This document shows positions 43,409 through 49,857 of a DNA stretch of 64,000 bases, piece after piece (positions within the stretch are counted from its first letter, which is position 1; each line of letters starts with the position of its first letter). This DNA comes from an uncultured Bacteroides sp. (lineage in GTDB: Bacteria; Bacteroidota; Bacteroidia; Bacteroidales; Bacteroidaceae). The notes under the pieces were generated by a model. That model ran no database searches. It was not told the origin of the DNA and saw only the letters and a program-made list of their open reading frames with translations. A program made the translations under genes and the position numbers. The DNA lies in assembly GCA_947646015.1 (NCBI GenBank), contig CANSEY010000003.1:1-64000 (forward strand), written 5' to 3'.

Positions 43409-44452
43409 CTACTTTAAATGAAGAATCTGAAGTACCGGATTCGCTGTATCATCTTCACTCCTCAACCAAAATGTCAATGTGTTATTATCTGAAGCAGAGG
43501 CTTTTCCATCATATTCAACTCCGTCGATGTCATTTTTAGTTTCCTTCCCGACTAATGCAAAATCACCTTCTTTAGAATAAAATATGATTCTTACCCCATA
43601 TTTATTACACCAGTACGTCGCAAAAATCCACTGGGATGTTTCAATATAGTTAGTTCTTAAAAAATCAAGCATATTGCGTATCGAAGTCTCCTTATTATAA
43701 CTTCCGATAGGTTTTGGCTCGATAACTATCGGATAAGCTTTTATCAATTTGCCAGATTGGTAGTGATATACTGTATTCTCCAGACAGGGAGCCATAAAGC
43801 CCACAATACCGTCAAAAACAGATAATTCCCAATTATCAGAAAAGTTATTAAAAAGATACTTATCATCTCTTGCTATAAGCTTAGAAGTAAACTTTCCCAT
43901 AGCATCAACCAAATAAATACCAGCCAAGCTATCCACTTCACCAGAGCGAGAGAACACATAATTATTATCTTCCAATCTTACAAAATCCGAAGGTGAAGTA
44001 TCTAACTTAACTCTTTTGACAAAACTCCCATCCAAACCATAGAACAAAATAGATTGTGTCCAACTGTCTAATAACAAAACATGTTCCTTTTTTCTGTCGT
44101 AATCAAACTGACTAAGGTTCACATACTCTTCAGGGCCATCCCCTTTTCTGTCTATTTTAGTAAGATAATGTCCTTCCTTATCAAAAATCCAAACTACCGG
44201 AAGGATTTTATCCAAGACTAAAATATATTTATCACTTATTATAACATCCTTAATAGAACCAACAAGGCACTGGTCTGTTGTCTCCAATGATATATAACTT
44301 ATAGAATCTACAAAAGAAGAATAATTCAAAGTGTCTTGTACATTGGATAATAAATCAATCACAATTTGTTCTCGTAAGCGATTCTCTTTCTGATGACATG
44401 ACGCACATAGAACAATACAAATAGACAATGCTAACAGTTTATAGTCTCCCAT
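43409..44452 (-). CDS. 6-bladed beta-propeller lipoprotein C
   Basis: A 347-residue lipoprotein (LCASC, Cys19). Blades are marked by 'YILVLDKILPVVWIFDKEGH', 'VLLLDSWTQSILFYGLDGSF' and 'DGPEEYVNLSQF', the typical 'GxGPxEY' turn of this family. The ATG at 44452 is chosen because it directly opens the signal peptide. The frame is open to 44494. It follows the Cys-rich NVEALA2 gene by 89 bases, the arrangement seen widely in Bacteroidales. Role unknown. Binding of a peptide or glycan at the cell surface is a guess. Confidence 0.82.
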   Translation of the reverse strand: MGDYKLLALSICIVLCASCHQKENRLREQIVIDLLSNVQDTLNYSSFVDSISYISLETTDQCLVGSIKDVIISDKYILVLDKILPVVWIFDKEGHYLTKIDRKGDGPEEYVNLSQFDYDRKKEHVLLLDSWTQSILFYGLDGSFVKRVKLDTSPSDFVRLEDNNYVFSRSGEVDSLAGIYLVDAMGKFTSKLIARDDKYLFNNFSDNWELSVFDGIVGFMAPCLENTVYHYQSGKLIKAYPIVIEPKPIGSYNKETSIRNMLDFLRTNYIETSQWIFATYWCNKYGVRIIFYSKEGDFALVGKETKNDIDGVEYDGKASASDNNTLTFWLRSEDDTANPVLQILHLK

Positions 44453-44541
44453 ATTTATTATATTAAAGATACCTGCCATTCCACTATGGTTCAAGCTTCA
44501 ACAACAGGTATCCTATTGAGTAAATCTATAATAATTACAAA

Positions 44542-44832
44542 TTACTTGCAAGTACCCCAAGTAGAAGTATACTTACACTCATCTTGAGGATAATTTCTCT
44601 CACAAGTATTTCCTATTATCGCTCCATTTTTATTATAACAGTTTTTCATTTTATATCCATAGGCTGTATTCGAATCAGCTTCACCTACACTAGCTAATGC
44701 TTCCACATTTGCCAAAGCAATATCCGAAATCAGTACCGTTCTTTGAACTTTACAGACATTATAGCCAGTAAATGCTGCTATCATCACTAAAGCAAATGCA
44801 ATCATTATTTTTGTTTTCATTTTTGTTTTCAT
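44542..44832 (-). CDS. NVEALA family peptide, Cys-rich (NVEALA2)
   Basis: A 96-residue precursor. Leader: Lys-rich start, hydrophobic stretch (9-24, IMIAFALVMIAAFTGY), linker, then the family motif NVEALA at 42-47. The mature region (48-96) has four cysteines (65, 77, 86, 95), enough for two disulfides. The first 12 bases are duplicated (ATGAAAACAAAA twice), so Met1 or Met5 may start it. NVEALA peptides are Bacteroidales-specific and of unknown function. Cleavage at or near the motif is inferred. Confidence 0.85.
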   Translation of the reverse strand: MKTKMKTKIMIAFALVMIAAFTGYNVCKVQRTVLISDIALANVEALASVGEADSNTAYGYKMKNCYNKNGAIIGNTCERNYPQDECKYTSTWGTCK

Positions 44833-44955
44833 TTTTTAGCCGATTATTACTTCGTTAACTCCGCTTATCATTTCCACGGAAAAGCAATCCAATTACCTTC
44901 TAAATCAAACTTTTTCCATAGGCTAACATTCTCCATAATTTTTTAAGGTTAACTA

Positions 44956-45843
44956 TTAGTATTCTTCATCAATCGCATTACCCCGAATCTTCAAACGTAT
45001 TGGAGAGGTGGGAGTATTACAATATACAGTAATGGTCTTCTCAAAATGTTCGGGATGTTCTGCACGGTAAGTAACCTGAATATCGGCAGACTTCCCTGAA
45101 GGTACAGGCTCCTTGCTGTAAGTGACGGATGTACAGCCACACGAAGCATTTATGTCCTCGATAATCAGAAGATGATCGCCAAGATTCCGCAAACTAAAAG
45201 TAGCGGTCTGGGGAATTTTCCAATCAAAATCGCCCATTTCATCGAGTTTTTTATCCAAAACTACTTTTGTTTGGGAAGAGGTAGCGACTCCGGTTTGCTG
45301 TCCGGCAATAATTTGCAAATAAAGGTCACGCACCTTTTTATTATGGACAGGATTACCAATCGCAAGCACCTTGTTCTGACTGTCCAAAAGGAAAGTTTGA
45401 AAGTTCACATCCGAAGGGAAATGATTCAAAGCGTCAAAATCACCCTTTTCATCGATAAAAACCGGATAAAGGAATCGATCTCTCTTCAATAGAAAAGAGA
45501 TTTCTTTTTTGTTTTTCGGATGGAAAGCAAAAAGAAAAGATACTTTCCCAGCGGCTACAGTGTCGACCATAGAAATTAAACGTTTCCATGTAGGAAGTTG
45601 CAATTTACAACCGGTACAGCCCACCGAATCCACGTAAGTCATTATAGTATATTCATTTTGAGGAAACGAATAACCGGCACTGTCCTTTCCTAAAACACTG
45701 AATGTCATATCAGCGGGATAGACAATCGTTCTACCCTCCCATTCGTGAATCAAACGGGATATTTGCTGTTCTTTGGTCTCTTTACATGAGCAAAGTGCCA
45801 TCAGAAAGCATAAATAGCCGATAAGTTTAATAGGCCGTCCCAT
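44956..45843 (-). CDS. DUF1573 lipoprotein with thioredoxin-like N-domain
   Basis: A 295-residue lipoprotein (LCSC, Cys20). The N-domain (about 35-185) resembles thioredoxin-like thiol proteins, with Cys76 and Cys79 in GCTGC. The C-domain (about 195-290) is DUF1573, an immunoglobulin-like fold with SCGCTS (Cys235, Cys237) and 'TVYCNTPTSPIRLKIRGN'. Thiol-disulfide work outside the cytoplasm is likely. The start overlaps the NVEALA1 stop by one base (TAATG), so the two are translated together. It may help fold the Cys-rich NVEALA2. Confidence 0.82.
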   Translation of the reverse strand: MGRPIKLIGYLCFLMALCSCKETKEQQISRLIHEWEGRTIVYPADMTFSVLGKDSAGYSFPQNEYTIMTYVDSVGCTGCKLQLPTWKRLISMVDTVAAGKVSFLFAFHPKNKKEISFLLKRDRFLYPVFIDEKGDFDALNHFPSDVNFQTFLLDSQNKVLAIGNPVHNKKVRDLYLQIIAGQQTGVATSSQTKVVLDKKLDEMGDFDWKIPQTATFSLRNLGDHLLIIEDINASCGCTSVTYSKEPVPSGKSADIQVTYRAEHPEHFEKTITVYCNTPTSPIRLKIRGNAIDEEY

Positions 45844-46070
45844 TATTCTTCACGGTATACTACCTCAACTTTCAGATATGTGAACGGACAGTCCACAGAT
45901 CCGTCACCGAAACAGGCTATTTCTCCATCCGGGAACGACTCTCCTGTAGCCAAAGCCTCCACATTTTGTAATAGTAAACCGGCTTCTTGTACCTTTCCTT
46001 CTTTTCTCACAGAAACAAGACCTATTAGCAATAGCCCGATAAGTCCAATAGTAATTTTTGCGTTTTTCAT
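45843..46070 (-). CDS. NVEALA family peptide (NVEALA1)
   Basis: A 75-residue precursor. Hydrophobic leader (6-20), linker, the motif NVEALA at 36-41, then an acidic mature part (42-75) with two cysteines (53 and 61). First gene after the regulator. It is preceded by a TACCTTTG -7 element (46088-46095) and, further up, by three 11-bp repeats and an inverted repeat. Its stop overlaps the start of the DUF1573 gene. Function unknown. Export and cleavage are inferred from the family. Confidence 0.85.
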   Translation of the reverse strand: MKNAKITIGLIGLLLIGLVSVRKEGKVQEAGLLLQNVEALATGESFPDGEIACFGDGSVDCPFTYLKVEVVYREE

Positions 46071-46087
46071 ACTCTATGTTTTTATTG

Positions 46088-46095
46088 CAAAGGTA
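46088..46095 (-). promoter_or_regulatory. -7 element of the NVEALA1-DUF1573 promoter
   Basis: TACCTTTG on the minus strand, 18 bases before the NVEALA1 ATG. The -33 region (about 46116-46119) has no TTTG, as expected of an activator-dependent promoter, and borders the repeat array at 46128-46163. Confidence 0.55.
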
Positions 46096-46116
46096 TGGCT
46101 TATCCCGCCCACCGCC

Positions 46117-46142
46117 AGTGAGAAAGACTGATTTCTCACTGA
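46117..46142. promoter_or_regulatory. 10-bp inverted repeat upstream of the NVEALA1 promoter
   Basis: CAGTGAGAAA (46117-46126) and TTTCTCACTG (46133-46142) are perfect arms with a 6-base spacer. The element spans the stop codon of the regulator gene and the likely -33 position of the next promoter. It may be a terminator stem, an operator, or both. Confidence 0.55.
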
Positions 46143-46163
46143 TTTTTCACTGATTTCTTACTA
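46128..46163 (-). promoter_or_regulatory. Three 11-bp direct repeats, candidate operator
   Basis: On the minus strand the units AGTAAGAAATC, AGTGAAAAATC and AGTGAGAAATC follow one another without gaps, then AGT starts a fourth. 11-bp direct repeats are the binding pattern of PhoB/OmpR-type winged helices, which the adjacent gene encodes. The array lies at about 33-68 bp upstream of the -7 element. It overlaps the last codons of the regulator gene, so part of the repetition could be coding coincidence. Confidence 0.5.
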
Positions 46164-47206
46164 TTTTCTGAACTAAAGTGGAGTTGATAGCCTCCATTTA
46201 CCAAGGTAACGCTAAGATTAGCCCCCATTTTCCTTAAATCGGTACGTAAATCAGTTATCAGTCGGTTCCTGCGTTCCATAAAAGAATCGACATTATCCAA
46301 TTCTTTCCAGAATAGTTTTTTCAGATCTTCATTCAACAGCAAATGACCGGGTACTTTAAGAAATGCCAACAATACCTCAGCAACTTGTTTTCGGAGTATA
46401 CAAGTCTGATCATGATAAATGATACTCCTCTGCAGATAATCAAATGTAAGTCCATCGACCTCCCAAACAAATTCACCTTTTTGTTGAGCAAGTGGTTGCG
46501 ACGATTCAACATGATTATCTTCTATTCTGGACCCGGATAAAATTCGAACAAGAAAGAGACGAACACTCGGAATATAAAACAAACAAAAGATCAGTGAGAA
46601 AAGGACATAACACCAAGTAAGAATATTATTCCAATGCGCTTTTAAAATAACGTCCACCCAAAAAGGTCTTATAAAAGCATCCATTTTTATGCAATAACCG
46701 ACTCCTGTACTATAGGCTAATAAAAAACAATCAGGTTCATTTAACCCACTCGACACTGATATCCGCTCTCCATCCTTTAGAGAATTTATTAGTTTTATTC
46801 CGGTCTTAGCACGGATGCCATCCATACGAAGCTTCAACTGCCATTTCTGATTCAGAGAATCTACATGAATAGGGTTTCGTTCTATCAGGAAAGATTGCTT
46901 GGCTTTCTGTATAAAAGATGTATCCGCATAAACAGTATCAATGGCAAATTGGCATACATTGCAAGTCCCACTTTTATCTGTAAGGGTTACTTTCTTATGC
47001 TTTGTTTGTTTCTTTCCGGTAGCGTACGCATGATTGGGATTCAATTTTCGGAATCTATATTCCAGATCTTCATCAATTGTCCGCAACAAGAGTTTTTGTG
47101 CACTTGCATTTACAACAGGCAGGCCCATACGATAAAGATAGGATCCCAAAGTAATTGTAATCCCTACCCAAAGTAAAACCAATAAGATACTATAGATAAA
47201 TTTCAT
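46136..47206 (-). CDS. Transmembrane winged-helix one-component regulator
   Basis: A 356-residue membrane protein. Segment 1 (4-24) is followed by an extracytoplasmic domain (about 26-190) with Cys82-x-x-Cys85 (TCNVC). Segment 2 is 194-219. The cytoplasmic tail (about 247-345) is an OmpR/PhoB-like winged helix: 'LRKQVAEVLLAFLKVPGHLL', a recognition helix within 'RRNRLITDLRTDLRK', and the wing 'VNGGYQL'. No receiver domain. It should sense something in the periplasm and act directly on DNA, like ToxR/CadC in reverse order. Position and nearby repeats suggest it controls the NVEALA operon. Confidence 0.8.
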   Translation of the reverse strand: MKFIYSILLVLLWVGITITLGSYLYRMGLPVVNASAQKLLLRTIDEDLEYRFRKLNPNHAYATGKKQTKHKKVTLTDKSGTCNVCQFAIDTVYADTSFIQKAKQSFLIERNPIHVDSLNQKWQLKLRMDGIRAKTGIKLINSLKDGERISVSSGLNEPDCFLLAYSTGVGYCIKMDAFIRPFWVDVILKAHWNNILTWCYVLFSLIFCLFYIPSVRLFLVRILSGSRIEDNHVESSQPLAQQKGEFVWEVDGLTFDYLQRSIIYHDQTCILRKQVAEVLLAFLKVPGHLLLNEDLKKLFWKELDNVDSFMERRNRLITDLRTDLRKMGANLSVTLVNGGYQLHFSSENSKKSVKNQ

Positions 47207-48086
47207 TGTTCATCATTTTCTTCTGCAAAGAAAATCAAAAAAAGAGTTGGTAACAAATAAAATATTATTTTTCTACCGCCAATTTCATCTATAAATCTTA
47301 TCAATAACAGTCTGGTATTATCCAACTGGGGCACATGCAAATATACTATTGGTTCATTGCTCTTCACACAATTTCCTAAAGCCCTTATTCCCTGCGCAAA
47401 TAAAGAAGAAAACAACTTGATCCCCCCCATATCACAAACCTTTATGAACAAGATAATTACCATTTTTCATACGATCTCTACTCCGCCCCGCATACCGGGG
47501 CTCATCGGCCCACATACTCGGGCTATTGGGCACAGACATGCGGGCCCGAATAAGATTCAGACCATTTTCACTAAAGTAAGTTTTCTTTTACTCATGGAAT
47601 CTAATTCAGTTTTCGGAAGTGTAAGCCCTCTTTTATAGTTGACAAAAAAGGAAGTATCCCGGCTTTCGCCCGAAGAGTCCATCCGTGAGGTGAAGAAGCT
47701 AATCTTAGACTAAACCATCTGAAAATCAATATCTTTAAGAAGTAAGATTTCTGTCCTCAAAAGCTTTGTTTTAACACAGAGTTAAAGCTTGTTCTTTGGA
47801 TGTGAATAAAAAGTTCTTTAAATGCAAAAGACTTGTTATCTGCGCACAAGAACCTGACAACCTGCAAAAGACGTTAACAATGTTAATTGAAGAAAGGTGT
47901 AAGAATGAAGATACCGGTTCAGACAGCGTAAATTCACTTCCGGAACTTGAGCTATCTTATTCAGCCGGTATCTGTTTTTTCTTATTAAAGCAGGCAAAAA
48001 GGACAATTATCAACTTGAAAATAAAGAAATAAAGAATTTACCAGCAAATTTGAAGAAGAACCATTTTTTGTATGAGAGCGTGATAT
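47207..48086. other. 880-bp region without a clear gene
   Basis: Between the regulator and cdaA. 47203-47463 (minus) is open for 86 codons and overlaps the regulator start by 4 bases, but resembles nothing I know. A GC-rich patch with an imperfect 22-bp tandem repeat lies at 47488-47531. 47644-47712 reads 'TKKEVSRLSPEESIREVKK' in one frame before a stop, which looks like a gene end. 47796-48032 is open from a TTG for 78 codons. The stretch seems to be decayed DNA at the island edge. Confidence 0.4.
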
Positions 48087-48851
48087 TTAGCTTTCCTTTG
48101 TCAGCAGGCTTTCCAGTTCTTCGGCACTCTGCCGCAAATAGAACTGACCGCGCCATGCCACAGAGATGGCTCCGGTTTCTTCGGAAACAATGATGGCCAA
48201 AGCGTCCGAAACCTGCGATATACCCATTGCCGCCCGGTGGCGAAGTCCCAATTCTTTGGGTATGTCCAAGTTGTGGGATACCGGAAGAATACATCCGGCC
48301 GCTTTAATACGTTTTTTACTGATTACCATTGCGCCATCATGCAAAGGGCTGTTTTTAAAGAAAATGTTCTCAATCAGCCGCTGGTTAATATTGGCATCGA
48401 TAATTTCACCGGTACGAATGACATCGTCAAGCGGTACATTACGCTCCATAACAATCAAAGCTCCTACTTTCTGCTTTCCCATACTGATGCAAGCCATCAC
48501 AATCGGCATGATATCATCATGCTGGAGTTTTTCTTTTTTGTTGCCGGTAAGGAAGCGTACCAAGGCACTAGCGTGCTGGTGCGAACCCAGAGTCAGCAAA
48601 AAGCGCCTGATCTCATCCTGAAACAGAACAATCAGCGCCAAGACTCCCACGCTCACCAATTTGTCGAAAATGGAGCCCAGGAGCTTCATCTCGAGCACCT
48701 GCGATACAACCAGCCAAATAAGGATAAACACCAGGATACCGGTGAACACATTAATAGATCCGGAGGCTTTCATCAGCTTATAAGTGTAATAAAGCAGGAA
48801 AGCCACTAACAGGATATCAATAAAATCTTTTATGCCAAATTCAAAAAACAC
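48087..48851 (-). CDS. cdaA: Diadenylate cyclase CdaA
   Basis: Makes cyclic di-AMP from two ATP. The 254-residue protein has three N-terminal membrane segments (about 10-78) and a DAC domain with the catalytic motifs DGA (172-174 in PLHDGAMVI) and RHR (204-206 in LGLRHRAAMG). c-di-AMP controls potassium, osmolyte and cell wall homeostasis in other bacteria. It lies 34 bases after folP, the usual pairing in Bacteroidetes, and shares its transcript. Confidence 0.95.
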   Translation of the reverse strand: MFFEFGIKDFIDILLVAFLLYYTYKLMKASGSINVFTGILVFILIWLVVSQVLEMKLLGSIFDKLVSVGVLALIVLFQDEIRRFLLTLGSHQHASALVRFLTGNKKEKLQHDDIMPIVMACISMGKQKVGALIVMERNVPLDDVIRTGEIIDANINQRLIENIFFKNSPLHDGAMVISKKRIKAAGCILPVSHNLDIPKELGLRHRAAMGISQVSDALAIIVSEETGAISVAWRGQFYLRQSAEELESLLTKES

Positions 48852-48885
48852 GGGACTAAAGTATTAAGGGGTAAGTATACGGGTA

Positions 48886-49746
48886 TCAGGAACAAGCCGA
48901 TACACTTTTTAATTTCTCTATCAGCCGAACCGACTCGACAGCTTCACGCACATCATGCACACGGAGAATATCGGCACCTTTCATCAAAGCTACCGTATCG
49001 AGTACTGTTGTCCCGTTGAGTGCTTCCTGCGGTGTGGTTCCAAACAAACGATAAATCATCGACTTGCGGGAAACTCCCACCAACAAGGGAAGTTCGAAAA
49101 TGCCGAACTCTTCCAGATGCGCCATCAGTTCGTAGTTATGCTCCAACGTTTTGCCGAAGCCGAAACCGGGATCGAGAATAATGTCTTTCACTCCCAAGTC
49201 ACGCAATTGCTGTACTTTCCGGGCAAAATAGATGAAGACCTCTTTCAGCAAATTTTCATAATGGGGCTCCTTTTGCATGTTTTGAGGAGTACCTTGCATG
49301 TGCATCATAATGTAAGGTACATTCAGGCGGGCCACCGTCGGAAACATCTGTTCGTCCATCTCACCGGCCGAAATGTCATTGATAATAGCCACTCCGTACT
49401 CCTTCACGCATTCCTCAGCCACTCCGGCACGGAATGTGTCAACTGAAATGATAGCACCCGGATGATTCCGGTTCAATATTTCCAGACCGGTACGCAAACG
49501 CCGCATTTCTTCTTCGGGCGAGATGTGTTCGGCATTCGGACGTGACGAATAAGCTCCTATATCAATCATAGAGGCCCCTTCATCAAGTATCTGACGGGCA
49601 CGTGCGGCAATATCGGCTTCTGTCCGGCTTCGGCTACCTGCATAAAAAGAATCGGGTGTAACATTGAGTATACCCATAACCTGCGGAATGGAAAGATCAA
49701 GTAAACGACCGTTCACATTCAGACTTTTGAAAATCGTTGAATCCAT
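48886..49746 (-). CDS. folP: Dihydropteroate synthase
   Basis: Joins p-aminobenzoate to the pterin pyrophosphate in folate synthesis; target of sulfonamides. The 286-residue TIM barrel shows GILNVTPDSF near residue 26, 'MIDIGAYSSRPNAEHISPEEE', and 'DIILDPGFGFGKTLEHN'. No resistance change can be judged by eye. A TATCTTTG -7 element lies at 49772-49779. Upstream partner of cdaA. Confidence 0.96.
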   Translation of the reverse strand: MDSTIFKSLNVNGRLLDLSIPQVMGILNVTPDSFYAGSRSRTEADIAARARQILDEGASMIDIGAYSSRPNAEHISPEEEMRRLRTGLEILNRNHPGAIISVDTFRAGVAEECVKEYGVAIINDISAGEMDEQMFPTVARLNVPYIMMHMQGTPQNMQKEPHYENLLKEVFIYFARKVQQLRDLGVKDIILDPGFGFGKTLEHNYELMAHLEEFGIFELPLLVGVSRKSMIYRLFGTTPQEALNGTTVLDTVALMKGADILRVHDVREAVESVRLIEKLKSVSACS

Positions 49747-49771
49747 TTTCTGTTATTACGGTTGATTGACG

Positions 49772-49779
49772 CAAAGATA
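49772..49779 (-). promoter_or_regulatory. -7 element of the folP-cdaA promoter
   Basis: TATCTTTG on the minus strand, 25 bases before folP. It is back-to-back with the histidine kinase promoter 47 bases away. Confidence 0.5.
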
Positions 49780-49825
49780 AAGAAAAATAAATGTCCTAAT
49801 GCTATCAGCACACTAAAAATAAAGT

Positions 49826-49833
49826 TATCTTTG
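49826..49833 (+). promoter_or_regulatory. -7 element of the histidine kinase gene
   Basis: TATCTTTG, 24 bases before the ATG at 49858. It excludes the in-frame ATG at 49762. Confidence 0.5.
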
Positions 49834-49857
49834 CAGCTATCAAGACTACTCAAAAAT

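Noticed and set aside
47796..48032. 78-codon open frame on the plus strand as a gene
   Set aside because: Starts from TTG, no promoter or family resemblance; kept only as part of the gap description.
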